From an uncultured Eudoraea sp. (GTDB lineage Bacteria > Bacteroidota > Bacteroidia > Flavobacteriales > Flavobacteriaceae): DNA of 6,088 bases. Both the position numbers and the translations under genes were made by a program. This document shows positions 5,558 to 6,088 of the stretch, piece after piece. Location: positions 1 through 6,088 of the forward strand of contig CAJQNH010000157.1 of assembly GCA_905479615.1 (NCBI GenBank), in the 5' to 3' direction. The notes beneath the pieces were generated by a model. That model was not told where the DNA came from. It made no database searches and was given only the letters and a program-made list of their open reading frames with translations. The number at the start of each line of letters is the position of its first letter. Positions within the stretch are counted from its first letter, which is position 1.

Positions 5558-6088
5558 TTACTTAAACTTCGTTCTAGCGTTAAGATCTTCGCCTCTGCAT
5601 CTGCGGCTTTCTTCTTTTCCATAGTAACTACATTCTCAGGGGCATTACTCACAAATCGATCATTAGCCAGCTTTTTATTGACGGATTGCAGGAAACCTTT
5701 GGTATATGACAGTTCTTCCCTAATTTTCTTTATTTCGGCATCTATATCAAGTGTACCGGCAACGGGAACAAAATATTCATTACTTCTAACTCTAAAAGAC
5801 AGTGCACCATCTACGGCCGCATCTACAGAACAAATGGGCTCCACATTAGCCAGCTTTTTGATAACCACATCCAAGTCTTCAGTAATTCCTTCTTTATTTA
5901 GTACCGAAAGTTCCAAAGTTTCTTTTAAAGGAATATTCTTCTCTTTGCGAATATTGCGAATACCAGATATTACCTCCGCAGCTAAATCAAATGCCTTAAT
6001 TTGTTCAGGGTCATAACTTTCCATTTCCGGCCAGGTAGCAATAACCAGGGCCTCAGATGGTTTACGTTCTGAGATACGCTGCCATATT
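5548..6088 (-). CDS. valS: Valyl-tRNA synthetase, C-terminal part (partial)
   Basis: The frame is open from the right edge to a TAA at 5550-5548, giving the last 179 residues of a protein that begins outside the window; the internal ATG at 6024 is not the start. ValRS charges tRNA-Val with valine in the cytoplasm. The visible part begins in the anticodon-binding domain (IWQRISERKPSEALVIATWP, then EVISGIRNIRKEKNIP). It ends in the C-terminal coiled-coil arm that contacts tRNA: AGTLDIDAEIKKIREEL, followed by KKLANDRFVSNAPENVV and a run of Lys, Ala and Glu. The KLAN-x-x-FV-x-x-AP motif is also found in E. coli ValS and makes this assignment firm. The end looks complete, and no defect is visible in the part present. 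Confidence 0.95.
   Translation of the reverse strand, partial: IWQRISERKPSEALVIATWPEMESYDPEQIKAFDLAAEVISGIRNIRKEKNIPLKETLELSVLNKEGITEDLDVVIKKLANVEPICSVDAAVDGALSFRVRSNEYFVPVAGTLDIDAEIKKIREELSYTKGFLQSVNKKLANDRFVSNAPENVVTMEKKKAADAEAKILTLERSLSNLE

Noticed and set aside
5678..6016. Plus-strand open frame of 112 codons opposite valS
   Set aside because: It is a low-complexity, serine-rich shadow antisense to a well-identified valS coding region.

Overview
The window looks like chromosomal core sequence from a member of the Bacteroidota, most likely the class Flavobacteriia. The base composition is AT-rich. Starts mostly lack clear Shine-Dalgarno sequences. Upstream sites resemble the Bacteroidota promoter (TTTG, then TAnnTTTG). 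The gene order LUD-domain protein, cdsA, psd, acyl-CoA-binding protein is one I know from flavobacterial genomes. The assignment rests on protein style and gene order, not on a search.

Plus strand, 1-1877: a tightly packed lipid operon. It holds the 3' end of a LUD-domain gene, then CdsA (CDP-diacylglycerol synthase), a short-form phosphatidylserine decarboxylase (Psd) and a small acyl-CoA-binding protein. Spacing is 1 nt between the first two genes; the next two junctions are each an 11-nt overlap. CdsA and Psd bracket the phosphatidylethanolamine pathway; the middle enzyme, phosphatidylserine synthase, is not in the window.

Minus strand, 3929-1884: a two-gene unit made of an integral-membrane di-iron hydroxylase resembling alkylglycerol monooxygenase, followed after 3 nt by a creatininase-family metal-dependent amidohydrolase. 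Its last stop lies only 6 nt from the stop of the convergent lipid operon.

Minus strand, 6088-4105: the 3' end of valS, a leucine-rich-repeat lipoprotein with a probable promoter inside the valS 3' end, and a secreted protein of unknown function. All three point the same way, but the last two seem to have their own promoters.

No RNA gene, mobile element, CRISPR array or clear sign of horizontal transfer was seen, and no gap without a gene exceeds 175 nt. I do not see a new multi-gene system. The items most worth following are the hydroxylase-creatininase pair, the unknown secreted protein and the acyl-CoA-binding protein that lacks its usual tryptophans.
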